64,000 nt of DNA from Pseudomonas fragi (GCF_900105835.1 NZ_LT629783.1:1736001-1800000), one strand, 5' to 3'. Shown: positions 32,013-42,107, numbered from the stretch's first letter. Made by a program: numbers and translations. Notes: generated from the letters alone by a model not told the origin.

Positions 32013-32861
32013 TTAAAATACGACTGTCTTGTTGCCATGCACCAGCACGCGGTCTTCAAGGTGATAGCGCAGGCCACGGGCCAGTACCATCTTCTCGACA
32101 TCACGGCCGAATCGCACCATGTCTTCAATGCTGTCACTGTGGCTGACGCGCACCACGTCCTGCTCGATGATGGGACCGGCGTCCAGCTCTTCAGTCACAT
32201 AATGGCACGTTGCACCGATCAGCTTCACGCCACGCATCGAAGCCTGGTGATAAGGCTTGGCGCCCACGAACGACGGCAGGAAGCTGTGGTGGATGTTGAT
32301 GACCTGGCCAGCATATTCGCGGCACAAATCAGGCGGCAGGATTTGCATGTAACGGGCCAGTACCACCACTTCGGCATCGTGATGCTTGACCAGGCGCGAC
32401 ACTTCGGCAAACGCCGGCTCTTTGTTCTTGGGGTCGACCGGCACATGGTAGAACGGGATGCCATGCCACTCGACCATGCTGCGCAGGTCATCGTGGTTGG
32501 AGATCACGCAAGAGATATCGCAGTCCAGTTCATCGCTGTGCCAGCGATGCAGCAAGTCTGCCAGGCAGTGGGATTCACGGCTGGCCATCAACACCACGCG
32601 TTTTTTCTGCGCCGTATCGGTAATGCGCCACTCCATCGAAAACTCTTCGGCAATCGGGGCAAATGCCTCACGAAAAGCCTCAAGCCCGAATGGCAAGGAA
32701 TCGGCACGAATCTCGTGACGCATAAAGAACCAACCGCTCTGGTCGTCCGAGTGATGGCTCGCTTCAGTGATCCAGCCATTGTGGGAGGCAAGGAAATTGC
32801 TGACCTTGGCGACAATGCCGACGCCGTCGGGGCACGCAATCACCAACCGAAAAGTGCGCAT
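32013..32861 (-). CDS. purU: Formyltetrahydrofolate deformylase
   Basis: Hydrolyses 10-formyl-THF to formate and THF, balancing one-carbon pools and supplying formate for PurT. The 282-residue product has an N-terminal ACT domain (residues 1-80, RLVIACPDGVGIVAKVSNFLASHNGWI) for regulation. A formyltransferase fold follows, with catalytic residues in INIHHSFLPSF (Asn-His) and the Asp of VTEELDAGPIIEQD. It is next to mvaT, as in P. aeruginosa as I recall. Confidence 0.95.
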   Translation of the reverse strand: MRTFRLVIACPDGVGIVAKVSNFLASHNGWITEASHHSDDQSGWFFMRHEIRADSLPFGLEAFREAFAPIAEEFSMEWRITDTAQKKRVVLMASRESHCLADLLHRWHSDELDCDISCVISNHDDLRSMVEWHGIPFYHVPVDPKNKEPAFAEVSRLVKHHDAEVVVLARYMQILPPDLCREYAGQVINIHHSFLPSFVGAKPYHQASMRGVKLIGATCHYVTEELDAGPIIEQDVVRVSHSDSIEDMVRFGRDVEKMVLARGLRYHLEDRVLVHGNKTVVF

Positions 32862-33212
32862 GAGGGGAAAACTCCAAAAACTTTACTAAGGCCGCCATTC
32901 TAGCGAGTGCGCAGCAAAACTGCAGTATTCGTTACACCCTGGCGCCTGCGCCATTGGGTCGCGCAGCCTGTGGCCCACGCCAGCAGCGGCGTGGCCTGCA
33001 TCGGTATTTAAGGACAATTGACATGGGTTATTCATCCCCCTTAATAACCCAGCTGGCGCTTCGTCTATTTAATAGCACTCATATTGACGAGTGCGAAGTT
33101 AATGAATAAAAATTTAAATTAATCGTCTGTTACAGGTTTACTTGCAGTAACTGTCTGACTACTATTGCGCCACTGTATCCCTGTTACCCCTTTTCAACAT
33201 AAGGTTATCCTC
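32862..33212. other. Divergent regulatory region between purU and mvaT
   Basis: The 351-bp spacer is markedly AT-rich towards mvaT (for example TTAATGAATAAAAATTTAAA near 33099-33118). This suits the AT-seeking MvaT protein, which is often autoregulated. An imperfect hairpin GCACTC...GAGTGC lies at about 33076-33095. No gene is visible. Confidence 0.5.
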
Positions 33213-33590
33213 ATGTCCTTGATCAACGAATATCGCGCAACTGAAGAAGCCATCAAAGAACTGCAAGCTCGCCTGAAGAACCTGTCTGAAGACGACAAAC
33301 TTCAAACCGAGCTGGAATTTGAAGGCAAACTGCGCACTCTGATGGGCGAGTACCAGAAATCGCTACGCGATATCATCGCGCTTCTGGATCCGGAATCCAA
33401 AGTAAGCAAAGCACCACGCGGTGTTGTTAAAACCACCGGCACCAAACGTGCCCGCAAGGTTAAACAATACAAAAACCCACACAATGGCGAAGTGATTGAA
33501 ACCAAAGGTGGCAACCACAAAACTCTGAAAGAGTGGAAAGCCAAGTGGGGCAGCGACGTGGTTGAAGGCTGGGCGACTTTGCTGGACTAA
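33213..33590 (+). CDS. mvaT: H-NS-family xenogeneic silencer MvaT
   Basis: Nucleoid protein that silences AT-rich, horizontally acquired genes. I chose the ATG at 33213 (MSLINEYRATEEAIKEL) with AAGG upstream, giving 125 residues. Residues 1-60 are an oligomerisation coiled coil. The C-terminal DNA-binding domain has the MvaT pattern RKVKQYKNPHNGEVIETKGGNHKTLKEWK, with the KGGN loop that enters the AT-rich minor groove. The two accessory regions of this window are plausible targets. Confidence 0.96.
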   Translation: MSLINEYRATEEAIKELQARLKNLSEDDKLQTELEFEGKLRTLMGEYQKSLRDIIALLDPESKVSKAPRGVVKTTGTKRARKVKQYKNPHNGEVIETKGGNHKTLKEWKAKWGSDVVEGWATLLD

Positions 33591-33626
33591 GTAACACCCC
33601 CGGTACGCAACCCTTTTGCGATGCCA

Positions 33627-33660
33627 TTAAAAAACGCCAGCTTGCTGGCGTTTTTTATTG
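33627..33660 (+). terminator. mvaT terminator
   Basis: Stem AAAACGCCAG/CTGGCGTTTT with a 2-4 nt loop and a T run; it also ends just past the convergent sbcB stop and may serve both. Confidence 0.88.
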
Positions 33661-33668
33661 CCTGTGTG

Positions 33669-35120
33669 TCAGTCCGCGCCCTCGCCTGACGGGCTCAGCC
33701 CCACACGCCGGCTCAAGGCCTGCGCATAGCGTTGCCACTCCCCCAACAGCTTTAGCTGGGCTGGCGTGGCACTGCGCGACAACTCGTCGGCTGCCTGCAT
33801 AAAGCTATCCAGGGTCATGGGCGCCCCCATTGCAGGGTCCGACAAACGCTGTTGGCAGAACACCTGCCAGCGCTCCAGTTCCTGTGCATCCAGGGTGTAC
33901 GGAAAGTTTCGCGCGCGGTAACGGAATAACAATTCAGGCAAGCGCTCATCATCAAAAGGCCATGTATCTTTGGCCAATTGTTCGGGGTCACTGTTTCTGA
34001 CTTGCTCACACAGGCGACGGTCTCGATCGCCGATAAAGCCGTCGTACAATTGCTGCTCGGGATCTTCACTGGGCGTGAAGTCTTCATGCGCATAAATGGC
34101 CGACAACTTGTCTTGCCAAACTTCCCGGGCCTCTACAAGGCTGCGCGCTCGCGCCTGATAGAGGTCCATGTCCAGTTGCAAACGCTGTTGATCCTGCGCG
34201 CGTACAACATTCAAGGGGGCCACCACCGGGCAACGATTAATCTGTATCAGCTTGAGCGGAATCGGTAATTGGCCGTCAGGCAATTCATCACGACGGGTAT
34301 AAAGCATCTTGCGCAAAGACTCGGCATCCATATCCAGCAATGGCTGCGGATCAAAGTGCAGATCGCACACAATCAAGGCATTGCGGTTCTTCGGATGCCA
34401 GGCCAATGGCAATACCACGCCGGCATAATGCCGGGCCGCAGAAAAACGCCCCGAAATATGCAGCATGGGCTGCAACAGTCGAACTTGGTCAAGCACCCGC
34501 TGTTTGCTGCGCAACTGGAACAACCACTCATATAACTTGGGTTGTTTGTCGCGAATCAACCGGGCCAGGGCAATGGTTGCGCGCACATCGGACAACGCAT
34601 CGTGGGCCTGCCCATGATCGATGCCGTTGGCCGCCGTCAAGCGTTCAAGCTTGAGGGTCACCCGGCCGTCCTCTTCTGGCCAGACGATCCCTTCCGGGCG
34701 CAGGGCGTAGGCGGTGCGCACCACATCAATCAAATCCCAGCGGCTGTTGCCACCCTGCCACTCACGCGCATAAGGGTCGAAGAAATTTCGGTACAGGCTG
34801 TAGCGGGTGACTTCATCATCGAAGCGCAACGAGTTGTAGCCCGCCCCGCAGGTGCCAGGCAACGCCAGCTGGGCATGGGTGCGGGTCATGAACTCGGCTT
34901 CGCCCAGCCCCTTGTCTTCGAGGCGGCCAGGGGTGATACCGGTGATCAGGCAGGCCATCGGATGCGGGAGGATGTCGTCGCTTGGCTGGCAATAGAGATT
35001 GACCGGCTCATCAATCTCATTGAGTTCCAGGTCGGTGCGGATGCCGGCCACTTGCACGGCCCGGTCGCAGCGCGGGTTGATGCCAGTGGTTTCGTAGTCG
35101 TACCAGAAAATAGAGGTCAC
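33669..35120 (-). CDS. sbcB: Exodeoxyribonuclease I
   Basis: 3'-5' single-strand DNA exonuclease in recombination and mismatch repair. The 483-residue product has the DEDD exonuclease motif I at the start (IFWYDYETTGINP, Asp8 and Glu10). ExoII-like HDALSDVRATIALARL carries the third-motif residues, and the SH3-like and helical C-terminal regions end in LGEWQRYAQALSRR. It is convergent with mvaT. Confidence 0.95.
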   Translation of the reverse strand: MTSIFWYDYETTGINPRCDRAVQVAGIRTDLELNEIDEPVNLYCQPSDDILPHPMACLITGITPGRLEDKGLGEAEFMTRTHAQLALPGTCGAGYNSLRFDDEVTRYSLYRNFFDPYAREWQGGNSRWDLIDVVRTAYALRPEGIVWPEEDGRVTLKLERLTAANGIDHGQAHDALSDVRATIALARLIRDKQPKLYEWLFQLRSKQRVLDQVRLLQPMLHISGRFSAARHYAGVVLPLAWHPKNRNALIVCDLHFDPQPLLDMDAESLRKMLYTRRDELPDGQLPIPLKLIQINRCPVVAPLNVVRAQDQQRLQLDMDLYQARARSLVEAREVWQDKLSAIYAHEDFTPSEDPEQQLYDGFIGDRDRRLCEQVRNSDPEQLAKDTWPFDDERLPELLFRYRARNFPYTLDAQELERWQVFCQQRLSDPAMGAPMTLDSFMQAADELSRSATPAQLKLLGEWQRYAQALSRRVGLSPSGEGAD

Positions 35121-35181
35121 GGGGTGTTCCTGAGCAGTAGACCTCGACAGTCTAGGCGCTCAAACCCGGGCAAGACCAGCC

Positions 35182-35541
35182 CTAGGCAGAAGCCTGCAAG
35201 GGCTGAAAGCTGAAGTAGCGTTGCAAGGCACTGATCAACCCGACGTACTCGGCAGGCGGCTGATACAGGATAAATCCGGAGTCATAGTAGTGCGGCGTAG
35301 CATCCTCGCGACACCACAGGCAGCGCGCCGTCAGATCAATAAATTGCGGGCAGCCGTCGGTATCGGGCAGCTTGAGCCGCAACTCGAAATTGGCGTCCAC
35401 CAGCATCGGCAGCTGGCTGATCAGCATCAACCCGCCATCAGACACATTGCCCAGATAACCAATGGGCTTGTCCGTGAACCGATTGAACACTTTCAGGAAA
35501 CACGTCAGTTGGTGCCGCAGGATAAGCCGTTCGATAACCAT
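35182..35541 (-). CDS. PilZ domain protein, probable c-di-GMP receptor
   Basis: From the ATG at 35541 (MVIERLILRHQLTCFLKVF) a 119-residue single PilZ domain. Both ligand motifs are intact: RxxxR at residues 5-9 (RLILR) and (D/N)xSxxG at 32-37 (NVSDGG), so cyclic di-GMP binding is expected. The frame is open upstream to 35721 but that part is not protein-like and no strong ribosome site marks the start. The partner process is unknown. Confidence 0.85.
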   Translation of the reverse strand: MVIERLILRHQLTCFLKVFNRFTDKPIGYLGNVSDGGLMLISQLPMLVDANFELRLKLPDTDGCPQFIDLTARCLWCREDATPHYYDSGFILYQPPAEYVGLISALQRYFSFQPLQASA

Positions 35542-35778
35542 GTTCGAATTCACTATAGAGAGGCCATTGAGCATGGCCGCGCTGGCGTCTCGAAACGCCC
35601 TGCCCCACAACCGGGTCAACAACCCCGTGAAAATCTGCCCGCCACCTTCAGCTGAAGCTCGACATATCAAGCTGCCAAGAAGGAATAAAACCGTTTGAGT
35701 ACCAACAAAAACCAAAAGCACTCAAACGAATTTAATAGTAGTCAACCGGGTACAAATGACCAGTTTAAATTTCGCTCA

Positions 35779-36159
35779 TCATGGGATGCTCACAGGCACC
35801 CCCTGGGCGGTTGCGCCGGGGCCCGGGATGAACTTGAGAATGCGCAGTGTCTCGATCCGGGCCTTGGCCCGATAGGCATATTCACTCTTGGGAAATTCGT
35901 TGATGATGTATTGATACGTTTGGGCCGCATCCAGGTAAAACTTCGTACGCTCCAGACACAGCCCACGGAGCATAGCTGTTTGTGGCCAGATGTACGGACG
36001 GCTTCTGCTATCGCGGTCAACCTCCGACAACTCAAGCATCACCGCCTCGCAGTTACCGCGATCATAGGCCCGGTAAGCATTGTTCAAGTGATGGTTCATC
36101 GACCAACGGGTGCAACCGGCCGCACTGGCGACCAACAATAAAACGAGCACGATTCGCAT
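35779..36159 (-). CDS. Tetratricopeptide-like lipoprotein
   Basis: 126 residues from the ATG at 36159, preceded by CAGGAGATACCC. A lipoprotein signal peptide ends in the lipobox ASAAGC (MRIVLVLLLVASAAGCTRW). The mature part has TPR-like helices (NNAYRAYDRGNCEAVMLELSEVD; LERTKFYLDAAQTYQYIINEFPKSEYAYRAKARIE) resembling a single BamD-type unit. No more specific role is visible. It is divergent from pyruvate kinase. Confidence 0.82.
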   Translation of the reverse strand: MRIVLVLLLVASAAGCTRWSMNHHLNNAYRAYDRGNCEAVMLELSEVDRDSRSRPYIWPQTAMLRGLCLERTKFYLDAAQTYQYIINEFPKSEYAYRAKARIETLRILKFIPGPGATAQGVPVSIP

Positions 36160-36320
36160 GGGTATCTCCTGTTCACAACAGTGTATCGACCCCACGGCCA
36201 GATTCTTCAGACAACAGACCCGATGCACCACAACTTAAGCAGAAAGTAGTGCAGAGGAACAATGACTACAGCCAAAGACCATAGTAGCCTTTGGCAGCGC
36301 TTGAACTCAGGAGTCTTTGC

Positions 36321-37772
36321 ATGTCTGTTCGTCGAACCAAAATTGTTGCCACACTTGGCCCTGCCAGCAATTCACCGGAAATGCTGGAACAGCTGATCCT
36401 CGCTGGCCTGGACGTTGCCCGTCTGAACTTTTCCCACGGCACCCCCGACGAGCACAAGGCTCGTGCCAAGCTGGTACGTGACATCGCTGCCAAGCACGGT
36501 CGTTTCGTAGCCCTGCTGGGTGACCTGCAAGGCCCGAAAATCCGTATCGCCAAATTCGCCAACAAAAAGATCGAGCTGAAGATCGGTGATCAATTCACCT
36601 TCTCCACCAGCCATCCGTTGACCGAAGGCAACCAGCAAGTGGTCGGCATCGACTACCCGGACCTGGTTAAAGACTGCGGCGTCGGCGACGAGCTGCTGCT
36701 CGACGACGGTCGTGTGGTCATGCGTGTAGACACCGCCACTGAAGACGCCCTGCACTGCACCGTGCTGATCGGTGGCCCGTTGTCTGACCACAAAGGCATC
36801 AACCGTCGCGGTGGCGGCCTGACCGCGCCGGCCCTGACTGAAAAAGACAAGGCCGACATCAAGCTGGCTGCCGAAATGCAGGTCGACTACCTGGCCGTGT
36901 CGTTCCCGCGTGACGCTGCCGACATGGAATACGCCCGCCAACTGCGCGATGAAGCAGGCGGTACCGCCTGGCTGGTAGCGAAGATTGAACGCGCCGAAGC
37001 CGTAGCCGATGACGAAACCCTCGACGGCCTGATCAAGGCCAGCGACGCGGTCATGGTTGCCCGTGGCGACCTGGGCGTTGAAATCGGCGATGCCGAGCTG
37101 GTGGGCATCCAGAAAAAAATCATCCTGCACGCACGTCGCCACAATAAAGCGGTGATCGTGGCAACCCAGATGATGGAGTCGATGATCCAGAACCCGATGC
37201 CAACTCGTGCCGAAGTGTCCGACGTTGCCAACGCCGTTCTCGACTACACCGACGCCGTGATGCTCTCGGCTGAAAGTGCTGCCGGTGCCTACCCGCTGGA
37301 AGCCGTGCAGGCGATGGCGCGTATTTGCGTCGGCGCTGAAAAGCACCCGACCAGCAAAACCTCCAGCCACCGCATCGGTAAAACGTTCGAAAGCTGCGAC
37401 CAGAGCATTGCGCTGGCGGCCATGTACACCGCCAACCACTTCCCGGGTGTCAAAGCGATCATCGCCCTGACTGAAAGCGGCTACACACCGTTGATCATGT
37501 CGCGCATCCGTTCTTCGGTGCCGATCTACGCGTACTCCCCGCACCGCGAAACCCAGGCGCGCGCGGCGATGTTCCGTGGCGTGTACACCGTACCGTTCGA
37601 CCCGGCATCGCTGCCGCCAGAACAGGTCAGCCAGGCCGCGATTGACGAGCTGCTCAAGCGTGGCGTTGTGGAAAAAGGCGACTGGGTCATCCTGACCAAG
37701 GGCGACAGCTACCACACCATCGGTGGCACCAACGGCATGAAGATCCTGCATGTCGGCGACAAAATGGTTTAA
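36321..37772 (+). CDS. pyk: Pyruvate kinase
   Basis: Converts phosphoenolpyruvate and ADP to pyruvate and ATP. The chosen ATG at 36321 (MSVRRTKIVATLGPASNSPEML) gives 483 residues. Active-site motifs: GLDVARLNFSHGTPDEH, the family signature VAKIERAEAV with catalytic Lys, and ATQMMESMIQNPMPTRAEVSDVANAVLDYTDAVMLSAE. It resembles the pykA type of Pseudomonas. It is followed by its own terminator. Confidence 0.96.
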   Translation: MSVRRTKIVATLGPASNSPEMLEQLILAGLDVARLNFSHGTPDEHKARAKLVRDIAAKHGRFVALLGDLQGPKIRIAKFANKKIELKIGDQFTFSTSHPLTEGNQQVVGIDYPDLVKDCGVGDELLLDDGRVVMRVDTATEDALHCTVLIGGPLSDHKGINRRGGGLTAPALTEKDKADIKLAAEMQVDYLAVSFPRDAADMEYARQLRDEAGGTAWLVAKIERAEAVADDETLDGLIKASDAVMVARGDLGVEIGDAELVGIQKKIILHARRHNKAVIVATQMMESMIQNPMPTRAEVSDVANAVLDYTDAVMLSAESAAGAYPLEAVQAMARICVGAEKHPTSKTSSHRIGKTFESCDQSIALAAMYTANHFPGVKAIIALTESGYTPLIMSRIRSSVPIYAYSPHRETQARAAMFRGVYTVPFDPASLPPEQVSQAAIDELLKRGVVEKGDWVILTKGDSYHTIGGTNGMKILHVGDKMV

Positions 37773-37791
37773 GCCCTGTAAAGCTTGAATC

Positions 37792-37829
37792 CAAAGCCCC
37801 GCCTGAGTGATCAGGCGGGGCTTTTTTGT
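37792..37829 (+). terminator. Pyruvate kinase terminator
   Basis: Perfect 13-bp stem AAGCCCCGCCTGA/TCAGGCGGGGCTT, 4-nt loop, T run; it also lies at the end of the convergent reductase gene. Confidence 0.9.
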
Positions 37830-37833
37830 GCCC

Positions 37834-38769
37834 TCAACTGCGCGTCAGAAAGGCATCGGCCAATAGCTGATTGCGCGGCAAGCCCGCCATAAACAAACGC
37901 CTGGCAAAGGCATCGACCGTGTCGGGGTGGCCGCAGACCAGGGCGTGGGTCTGGCGCGAGATGACACGCATCTGTAACAGGTAGTCGGGCAGCTGAGGAC
38001 GCTCAAGGTATTCGACCACAAGCTGTGGGCAAGCCTGCGCCAAGGCCAGCAGCTCGTCCCGCAGGTAATGTTCAGCCTGGTCGCGGGCCACATGTACCAG
38101 CCGTATCGGACCTTGATGATCCTGGCGCAAGGCCTCGCGCAATACGCCGTACAACGGCCCCAGGCCGGTGCCGGACGCCAGCAGCCACAGCGGTTGCTCC
38201 TGCCAGTCCGGGTCATAACGCAGTGCCCCGCCACGCAGCTCGCCCAAGCGCACCACGTCACCGGGCTTGAACTGCCGCGCCGCGTCAACGAACTCACCGG
38301 GGTGCGCACAATCGAGGTGAAACTCCAGAAAGCGGTCTTCTTCGGGCAGGCTCGCCAGTGAATATGGGCGCGCAACGCCGCCGGTCCATAGCACCAGATG
38401 CTGGCCGGCGCGATAACGCAACGGGCGCTGCGGCACCAGCCGCAAGCGCAACACCCCCGGGCTTGGCCAGTCGAGCGCCGCAACCTCGGCCGGCAAACCG
38501 TCGCGCAACGGGTCGAAGGTTTCCACCTGCAAATCCCCGACCACCTGGCACTGGCACGCCAGGCGCCAGCCCTGCTCACGCTGTGCCCGGTCAAGGGCCT
38601 CGGGCTTGAGATCGAAGGGCTCGCCACGCACACAATGCACCAGGCAGGCATGGCAACTGCCCGCCCGGCAACTGTAGGGCACCGCTACACCGGCCTGATT
38701 AAGGGCGTCGAGCAGGTTGCTGCCATCGGCAACCGACCAATGCCGGTCGGCAACTTGTAGTTCGGGCAC
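37834..38769 (-). CDS. Plant-type [2Fe-2S] ferredoxin/FNR-type oxidoreductase
   Basis: Electron-transfer reductase with an N-terminal ferredoxin domain and a C-terminal FAD/NAD(P)H domain. I chose GTG 38769 (reads VPELQVADRHWSV), with GGAGG 4 nt upstream; the longer frame to 38844 would run into a REP element. In the 311-residue product the iron-sulfur ligands are C34, C39, C42 and C72 (CX4CX2CX29C). FAD-binding RPYSLAS and the nucleotide motif ASGTGLGPLYG follow. No oxygenase partner is adjacent; substrate unknown. Confidence 0.9.
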   Translation of the reverse strand: MPELQVADRHWSVADGSNLLDALNQAGVAVPYSCRAGSCHACLVHCVRGEPFDLKPEALDRAQREQGWRLACQCQVVGDLQVETFDPLRDGLPAEVAALDWPSPGVLRLRLVPQRPLRYRAGQHLVLWTGGVARPYSLASLPEEDRFLEFHLDCAHPGEFVDAARQFKPGDVVRLGELRGGALRYDPDWQEQPLWLLASGTGLGPLYGVLREALRQDHQGPIRLVHVARDQAEHYLRDELLALAQACPQLVVEYLERPQLPDYLLQMRVISRQTHALVCGHPDTVDAFARRLFMAGLPRNQLLADAFLTRS

Positions 38770-38790
38770 TTGGCCTCCGCAGGGTAAACC

Positions 38791-38878
38791 TGTGGGAGCG
38801 GGCTTGCTCACGATGCTGACGACGCGGTGAATCTCGTACACCACGGTGATGCAATCGCGAGCAAGCCCGCTCCCACAG
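38791..38878. repeat. REPIN between the reductase and fumarase genes
   Basis: Inverted units 38791-38815 (TGTGGGAGCGGGCTTGCTCA) and 38851-38877 (ATCGCGAGCAAGCCCGCTCC) separated by a non-conserved 36-bp centre. Confidence 0.9.
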
Positions 38879-38905
38879 TTGAATAATGTTGACCGATAGA
38901 TCCTT

Positions 38906-38934
38906 ATCGCAGCCTTCGGCAGCGGCTACAAAGC
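38906..38934. repeat. Solo unit of the second REP-like family
   Basis: TATCGCAGCCTTCGGCAGCG followed by GCTAC matches one arm of the inverted repeat at 47984-48113 with few changes. Confidence 0.6.
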
Positions 38935-39121
38935 ACACCCTACTTTCGTTTGCATCTCTACCGGTGTATCAAACAGTGTACCGGGTTATACTGCCGCGCC
39001 GTTTTTGTACCGGTCATGCGTGCCCGGTATGCCCAGCGAAGATGTTTCCGACAGACCGATGCACCAAGGTCGCAAACACCTTATTGATTGTATGTTCCCG
39101 TCTTATAGAGGAGCGCGACCC

Positions 39122-40645
39122 ATGACCGTGATCAAGCAAGACGACCTGATTCAGAGCGTTGCTGACGCCCTGCAATTCATTTCCTATTACCACCCCGTGG
39201 ACTTCATCCAGGCCATGCACGAAGCCTACCTGCGCGAAGAATCGCCAGCGGCCCGTGACTCGATGGCGCAAATCCTGATCAACTCGCGCATGTGTGCCAC
39301 CGGCCACCGCCCGATCTGCCAGGACACCGGCATCGTCACCGTATTCGTGCGCGTCGGCATGGACGTGCGCTGGGATGGCGCCACCATGGGCCTGGACGAC
39401 ATGATCAACGAAGGCGTGCGTCGCGCTTACAACCTGCCGGAAAACGTCCTGCGCGCTTCGATCCTGGCCGACCCGGCCGGTGCCCGTCGCAACACCAAGG
39501 ACAACACCCCTGCGGTCATCCACTACTCCATCGTCCCGGGCAACACCGTGGAAGTGGACGTGGCAGCCAAAGGCGGCGGCTCCGAGAACAAGTCGAAAAT
39601 GGCCATGCTCAACCCGTCCGACTCGATCGTTGACTGGGTGCTCAAGACCGTTCCGACCATGGGCGCGGGCTGGTGCCCACCGGGCATGCTCGGCATCGGC
39701 ATCGGCGGCACCGCAGAAAAAGCCGCAGTGATGGCCAAGGAAGTGTTGATGGAATCCATCGACATTCACGACCTGATCAAGCGCGGCCCGTCCAACCGTA
39801 TCGAAGAGATGCGCATCGAGCTGTTCGAGAAGGTCAACCAGCTGGGCATCGGCGCCCAGGGCCTGGGCGGCCTGACCACCGTGCTCGACGTCAAAATCAT
39901 GGACTACCCGACCCACGCAGCGTCGCTGCCGGTGTGCATGATCCCCAACTGTGCGGCCACCCGTCACGCCCACTTCGTACTGGACGGCTCCGGCCCGGCA
40001 GCCCTCGAAGCGCCACCGCTGGACGCCTACCCGGAAATCGTCTGGGAAGCAGGCCCTTCGGCCCGCCGTGTCAACCTCGACACCCTGACCCCGGAAGATG
40101 TGCAGAGCTGGAAGCCGGGCGAAACCGTCCTGCTCAACGGCAAAATGCTCACCGGTCGCGACGCGGCGCACAAGCGCATGGTCGAAATGCTGAACAAGGG
40201 TGAAACCTTGCCGGTAGACCTCAAGGGTCGCTTTATCTACTACGTTGGCCCGGTTGATCCGGTGCGTGACGAAGTGGTTGGCCCTGCCGGCCCGACCACC
40301 GCGACGCGGATGGACAAGTTCACCCGCCAGATCCTTGATCAGACCGGCTTGCTGGGCATGATCGGCAAATCCGAGCGCGGCCCTACCGCCATCGAGGCGA
40401 TCAAGGAACACAAAGCCGTGTACCTGATGGCCGTGGGCGGCGCTGCTTACCTGGTAGCCCAGGCGATCAAGAAGTCGCGCGTGGTGGCCTTTGCCGAACT
40501 GGGCATGGAAGCGATCTACGAGTTCGACGTTAAAGACATGCCGGTTACCGTGGCAGTCGACAGCAACGGCGAGTCGGTACACATCACCGGCCCGGCGATC
40601 TGGCAGAAGAAAATCAGCGACAGCCTGGCCGTAGAAGTGCAATAA
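39122..40645 (+). CDS. Class I (iron-sulfur) fumarate hydratase
   Basis: Oxygen-sensitive [4Fe-4S] fumarase interconverting fumarate and malate in the TCA cycle. I chose the ATG at 39122 (MTVIKQDDLIQSVADALQF) with GAGGAG upstream, giving 507 residues, the class I length. The N-terminal domain has the cluster Cys and substrate residues in SRMCATGHRPICQDTG and KGGGSENKSKMAMLNPSD. The C-terminal beta domain contains YYVGPVDPVRDEVVGPAGPTT. The upstream 120 codons of open frame include an AT-poor leader and are not counted. Confidence 0.95.
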   Translation: MTVIKQDDLIQSVADALQFISYYHPVDFIQAMHEAYLREESPAARDSMAQILINSRMCATGHRPICQDTGIVTVFVRVGMDVRWDGATMGLDDMINEGVRRAYNLPENVLRASILADPAGARRNTKDNTPAVIHYSIVPGNTVEVDVAAKGGGSENKSKMAMLNPSDSIVDWVLKTVPTMGAGWCPPGMLGIGIGGTAEKAAVMAKEVLMESIDIHDLIKRGPSNRIEEMRIELFEKVNQLGIGAQGLGGLTTVLDVKIMDYPTHAASLPVCMIPNCAATRHAHFVLDGSGPAALEAPPLDAYPEIVWEAGPSARRVNLDTLTPEDVQSWKPGETVLLNGKMLTGRDAAHKRMVEMLNKGETLPVDLKGRFIYYVGPVDPVRDEVVGPAGPTTATRMDKFTRQILDQTGLLGMIGKSERGPTAIEAIKEHKAVYLMAVGGAAYLVAQAIKKSRVVAFAELGMEAIYEFDVKDMPVTVAVDSNGESVHITGPAIWQKKISDSLAVEVQ

Positions 40646-40659
40646 GCGCTTTAAGCCAG

Positions 40660-40702
40660 ACACAAAAAAACGGCCAGGTTGATCACCTGGCCGTTTTTTT
40701 AT
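40660..40702 (+). terminator. Fumarase terminator
   Basis: Stem CGGCCAGGT..ACCTGGCCG flanked by seven A and seven T. Confidence 0.9.
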
Positions 40703-40712
40703 GCCCGCAACC

Positions 40713-40802
40713 TTGTGGGAGCGGGCTTGCTCGCGATGCGGGCAATGGGGTGTATCAGGCGATACCGGGCCAAGGCTATCGCGGGCAAGCCCGCTCCCAC
40801 AA
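40713..40802. repeat. REPIN between fumarase and alcohol dehydrogenase genes
   Basis: Inverted units TTGTGGGAGCGGGCTTGCTC (from 40713) and TATCGCGGGCAAGCCCGCTC (from about 40778), centre about 38 bp. Confidence 0.9.
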
Positions 40803-40821
40803 AAGCCAGGCCTGCCAGCCG

Positions 40822-41970
40822 TTAAAACGCGTTGCGGAAGATCTCTTCAATCTGCCCCTGATCAGCCTTGCGCGGGTTGGTAAAGCCACAGGCATCTTTG
40901 AGCGCGTTGGTGGCCAGGATCGGGATGTCATCCAGCTTGGCGCCCAAATCCCGCAGCCCGGCAGGAATCTCGACGTCCTTGGCCAAGGTACGAATCGCCG
41001 CAATGGCTGCCTGCGCGCCCTCTTCCGGGCTTAGTCCGCGTACATCGGCACCCAGCGCATGGGCCACATCGGTCAGGCGCGTTGCGCACACACTGGCGTT
41101 GAAGGTCTGCACATGGGGCAGCAACACCGCGTTGCACACACCGTGGGGCAAGTCATAGAAACCACCCAACTGGTGCGCCATCGCATGCACAAAACCCAGC
41201 GAGGCATTGTTGAAAGCCATGCCCGCGAGGAACTGCGCGTAAGCCATGTTCTCCCGTGCGGTCAGATTTTTACCATCACTTACCGCCTGGCGCAGGTTTT
41301 GACTGATCAGCTCCATCGCCTTGATCGCACAGGCGTCAGTAATCGGGTTGGCTGCCGTCGACACATACGCCTCGATGGCGTGGGTCAACGCGTCCATGCC
41401 CGTGGCGGCCGTCAGGCCTTTGGGCATCGCCACCATCAACTCAGGGTCATTGACCGACAGCAAAGGCGTCACGTTGCGGTCGACAATGGCCATTTTCACG
41501 TGGCGCTCTTCATCTGTGATGATGCAAAAGCGCGTCATCTCACTGGCCGTACCCGCCGTGGTATTAATCGACACCAGCGGCAATTGCGGCTTGGCCGAAC
41601 GGTCGACACCTTCGTAATCACGGATATGCCCGCCATTGGTGGCACACAGCGCAATGCCCTTGGCACAGTCATGGGGCGAACCACCACCCAGCGACACAAT
41701 AAAGTCGCACTGATGCTGCTTGAGCACCTTCAAGCCCGCCTCGACATTGGCAATGCTCGGGTTAGGCTTGGCACCATCGAAAATCACCGAATCAATATCC
41801 TGCAACGCGAGCTTCTCGGCGATCAACGTCGCAACCCCCGCCTTGGCCAGCCCCGCGTCGGTCACAATCAACGCCTTGCGAAAACCATAGTTGCGAATCG
41901 CAGTCATGGCTTCATCCAGGCAACCGTTACCCATAATGTTTACAGCAGGAATAAAGAAAGTGCTGGTCAT
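40822..41970 (-). CDS. Iron-containing alcohol dehydrogenase
   Basis: Group III (YiaY/ErcA-like) NAD(P)-dependent dehydrogenase of 382 residues from ATG 41970 ([26 protein letters not shown] upstream). NAD-binding motif is [13 protein letters not shown]. Metal ligands lie in the Asp/His set: [10 protein letters not shown] and [26 protein letters not shown]. In Pseudomonas close relatives belong to the ethanol-oxidation regulon, but no exa gene is nearby, so the substrate remains open. Confidence 0.93.
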   Translation of the reverse strand: MTSTFFIPAVNIMGNGCLDEAMTAIRNYGFRKALIVTDAGLAKAGVATLIAEKLALQDIDSVIFDGAKPNPSIANVEAGLKVLKQHQCDFIVSLGGGSPHDCAKGIALCATNGGHIRDYEGVDRSAKPQLPLVSINTTAGTASEMTRFCIITDEERHVKMAIVDRNVTPLLSVNDPELMVAMPKGLTAATGMDALTHAIEAYVSTAANPITDACAIKAMELISQNLRQAVSDGKNLTARENMAYAQFLAGMAFNNASLGFVHAMAHQLGGFYDLPHGVCNAVLLPHVQTFNASVCATRLTDVAHALGADVRGLSPEEGAQAAIAAIRTLAKDVEIPAGLRDLGAKLDDIPILATNALKDACGFTNPRKADQGQIEEIFRNAF

Positions 41971-42107
41971 GTCGAGTCCTCTTCGCGGGTCATTGGCTAA
42001 TTCGGTCTCCACAGCTTCCTCCAATGACAAAGCCGCAATGTTGATCTGGCTCAATACTTGAGCGTGATAAAGTCCGCTACCGCCTACGCCCTGAGACGAT
42101 ATTTGCG